Assembly: GCA_964036155.1 (NCBI GenBank) | Contig: OZ038423.1 | Coordinates: forward strand, 42,795,249-42,859,248 | Direction of reading: 5' to 3' | Origin: Diploscapter coronatus | Lineage: Eukaryota; Nematoda; Chromadorea; Rhabditida; Rhabditidae | Length of the DNA stretch: 64,000 bases | Shown: positions 61,319 through 64,000 of the stretch, one piece after another | Layout of the letters: each line of letters starts with the position of its first letter | How positions within the stretch are numbered: position 1 is the first letter of the stretch | Translations under genes and position numbers: made by a program | The notes under the pieces: model-generated | Databases searched by the model: none | Told to the model about the DNA's origin: nothing | The model's input: the letters and a program-made list of their open reading frames with translations, nothing else

Positions 61319-62576
61319 TTCAGGACAATTGCATTGTTGCCGAACGACATTTCTATTTCGTTCAGCAATTTGATCATTTCTGGGAGAGAATTAGGAGAAA
61401 TTGGGGCACGAATGAACGAATCGAGCAAAGTAATACGGTTAGCATGAAATTGCTCCAGGATGCTCTTGTTTATCGACTAAATTTAAATTCATTTTACAGA
61501 GTAGTATTAAAACACTGAATGATTTCTAAGGTAATGAAATTCTCACTTTAAACGATAGATCATCAATGTGCAATAAGAAATTTTCTCTGACTTGGAATAA
61601 AATAGTTTCATAGATTCTCTAAATAAAATCACATAGTAGATAAACCTGCTGCATTTAAGTGTAATATTAAATGAGACCATACCAGCGTATCCTGGATAAG
61701 TTGTGGATCTAATATTGTCATAGTTCGAAGGCTATAAATGGAATGCTCGACATTGTGAAATATAGTCAATAATACTCCTTTGAACTCGCCGAGATAGTAC
61801 TAATATAACATTTTAGTTAAAAATTGTGAAGCTTTCCTCTACACATGTACCTTGTACTCTTCTTTCAGGCTTTTCCTTGGTATTATCTTCTTCAAGTATT
61901 TTTGAGCCTAAATATTACCGAGGCTCGTAAAATTTGTCATTTTGTAAAAGTGTTGCAACCTGCTCTTGAAATCGATATGAAGCACTGTCGAATTTACACC
62001 TCTCATTGAACATTCGAGTGTCCTAATTATTGCAAATTTTAACATTTACAAATAATATTTGAACTTTCTTCTTCCTATATATTTTAACCTACAATGTTTC
62101 GAAATAATTCTTCCATAGGGATTTTATGGAATAGACTGATAATCAAAGAAAGTCTGACGAGAGCAGCTTCAGTCGTTGCGTGCTGTCGGTCGAGTATATT
62201 GATATGGACTGAGTTTAGATTATGGATCTATAATACACAAATAAGATAGCTGGATATTTGATCATGACAATAACATCGAGACCTCAAGTATATTCAAATC
62301 TTCAACTAACCATATCATTTAAATGTTCGGCGATACTATTTTCATTTCTCCGACGAACTTGATTGTCATTCGCTGAAACTTGTCCAGAATGTTCTGCCTC
62401 GGGAATTGTCGGTATCTCATCTCGAATATCTCTTATATAATCACTCATAGTCTAAACCGATGTGGTTAAAAAAGGAAATCAATAACAATGATGACAAAAT
62501 AAATAAGGAAGACGATTTTACAATCCTACTCAAATTATCGAACTCAAGCATGTCTTGGATAAATTCGTCAAAAATA
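61291..62576 (-). CDS. Unrecognised helical protein, C terminus supplied by a MITE
   Basis: Exons, 5' to 3': about 62519-62575 (SIFDEFIQDMLEFDNLSRI; an upstream exon is probable), 62328-62455 (starting TMSDYIRDIRDEIPTIPEAE), about 62095-62217 (IHNLNSVHINILDRQHATTE), 61958-62023 (DTRMFNERCKFDSASYRFQE), 61852-61908, 61687-61790 (YYLGEFKGVLLTIFHNVEHS), 61548-61609 and 61291-61476. All introns seen are phase 0 with TAG acceptors. If the upstream exon is not used, translation could start at MSDYIRDIRDEI, where TTTAG lies three bases before the ATG. The protein is alpha-helical and without a known domain. The last codons (NRDVCGAVQ, stop) come from the inserted hAT MITE. Function unknown. Confidence 0.6.
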
Positions 62577-63266
62577 CTGATAGAATTTCAAGAGAAGATT
62601 ATAAAATGGAAAATATAAGTTATATTCTCTACTGCGCATTATAATTTTATTCAATAATCTACACAGCGCTGAATTGTTGACAAAATAAGAAATTATGTCT
62701 AATATTAAAACGATCATACCACTTTTCAGAAGAAGCCATCTCAAAATTTCACTAGCATTCGCTATCAAATGTAATGAACTCGAATTTTGTTCTTTATTGG
62801 TTGTCCATTTTGTAGCTACAGTATCCCAAATTGTTATCAATAATTCTGTAAAGTTTGAAATGTAATGCGATAGGAATTTGATAAGAAAGGAAGTGTTGTG
62901 TAAAATGGAATGCCAATATTTTAGTTTTCGTATCATTTCGTGTTACTAATGATTTTATAAAAGTTTGAACGAATTGAGATAAGATATAATATAAATTATC
63001 CACTAATTAAGTAAATAATATATGCAATAAAAATATTTCAATAAAAATTATCTGCAAAAAGTATTTTGCAGGGTATGAAAATATTCCTCTTGCTGAGTAA
63101 CATTAGTCTCTTTAGGTATGAAGAGCAGATAAGCCCTTCTCTATTAAACTTTCACAATTATTCTGTTTTATTTGATAGTTTGAAAGATTTTCATTTTAGG
63201 TTCAAATTAAATAAATTCAACTTTATCTAATACAAATTTAATAAGTTTTTTCTTACCCGGCTAAAA
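62577..63266. other. Region between divergent helical genes, with a possible minus-strand exon
   Basis: The minus strand at about 62710-62930 reads a helical, exon-like stretch (LSHYISNFTELLITIWDTVA ... NASEILRWLLLKSG) ending at a donor-like AGTG|GTATGA. It may be a further 5' exon of the gene to its left, but I could not match phases to the next exon. The rest is AT-rich. Confidence 0.35.
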
Positions 63267-63508
63267 ATGAACCCAGTGGCATTGGCAGCAGCAACAGCGC
63301 CTGTTACAGCGTCACTTCTCCAGGTTGTTAGTCAAGTATATGGAAAGGCAAAGGTAAATCTGCAAGATTATTTTATCAATAAGCTTTTAAATGAATCCAG
63401 GAAGCTAGTGATCGTCGAGCATCTGAGGATCGGGAATACAAAGACCGGGAAGAAAGGAGGAAACATGAACGAAAAATGCTTGAGACAAAACATAGTAGTG
63501 ATTTATTG
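63267..63508 (+). CDS. 5' part of a coiled-coil protein, paralogous in plan to the gene at 57110-59572
   Basis: Exon 63267-63353 encodes MNPVALAAATAPVTASLLQV ... VYGKAK. Exon 63401-63508 encodes EASDRRASEDREYKDREERR, then KHERKMLETKHSSDLL, and ends at a donor TTG|GTAGGT. Both junctions are phase 0. The plan matches the divergent gene starting at 59572: a short hydrophobic helix, VY.K, then a charged coiled coil rich in DRE and ERK. Later exons must lie beyond the window or be too short to see. No domain is recognised. Confidence 0.55.
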
Positions 63509-64000
63509 GTAGGTATTCTTGGTCTTTGAAAATAATCAAGAGAGCTCAGAGGGTGGATATAGCTAGAGAGGCCAACTCTTTTTTATTCGAGGGAGAGAAA
63601 GAACGCATGAATTTTTCCGCCGTTTCAATTATCGTTAATTAGTTGATAATTTCATGAAACTAAGACACCATTAGGGTAATAAAATGCGCCCGAAATGATG
63701 GCGTCGTTGGTTTTTTTTTTCGAAAAAACCTTCTGAAGGCATGAACGACATCGAAACTTGACGGTACAGGCCATTTTCCAAAAGGTTTACCAACGGGTTC
63801 GGATTCTCCATAGTCGATTTAGTTTATCTGCATTGACAGCTTCGTTAAATTAGGTCGTCACAAGCAGCCACAACGACTTCAAAGTTTGATGTGAAAATGT
63901 TAGCACTAAACACGCAGTATGCGTAAAATACAGAGTGAGAAAAGGGGAAATCGATCGCCAATGATAATTATCAATTTGACTATCACTCAGGCACCATTTG
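63509..64000. other. Right edge; probable intron
   Basis: No exon or repeat that I can support follows the donor at 63509. Probably intron of the coiled-coil gene. Confidence 0.35.

Noticed and set aside
1..64000. CRISPR arrays, bacterial operons or prophage
   Set aside because: The window is plainly eukaryotic, with spliced genes; no direct repeats with regular spacers are present.

Overview
The window is a piece of an AT-rich animal nuclear genome. Genes are multi-exon, most introns are 40-80 bp with GT...(T/C)AG ends, and AATAAA-type poly(A) signals are present. The gene families are metazoan: OGA, a TBCE-like chaperone, a K2P potassium channel, a secreted CAP protein and a MIEAP-like protein. 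The splice style, the CAP protein and 3' splice acceptors lying just before several start codons suggest a nematode or another small invertebrate. I cannot name the species. All gene models were assembled by eye from splice signals and protein similarity.

Layout. 314-829 (-): 5' part of ISCA1, a mitochondrial Fe-S assembly gene, running off the left edge. 2471-8516 (-): O-GlcNAcase (OGA). 9330-9410 (+): possible one-helix micropeptide. 11347-17532 (+): long gene with a MIEAP-like C terminus. 18667-23385: first copy of a 4.7 kb segmental duplication carrying a membrane GT2 glycosyltransferase. 23965-25487 (-): secreted CAP/SCP protein. 27535-33829 (+): two-pore potassium channel with an antisense tRNA in its largest intron. 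34415-34966 (-): unassigned 183-codon ORF. 35086-39557 (+): AMP-binding acyl-CoA synthetase-like enzyme. 42100-47178 (-): TBCEL. 51851-56605: second, directly repeated GT2 copy. 57110-63508: a cluster of unrecognised helical or coiled-coil genes.

Mobile elements. I see two hAT-type MITEs with exact 8-bp target duplications, a small TA-flanked MITE family with two copies, and a palindrome in an OGA intron. One hAT MITE lies in a coding exon and supplies its stop codon.

How the genes relate. Most are independent housekeeping or signalling genes, and I see no operon. The two real local groupings are the duplicated GT2 pair, with very uneven divergence that suggests gene conversion, and the coiled-coil cluster at the right end. 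In that cluster two genes share an N-terminal plan and nearly all introns are phase 0.
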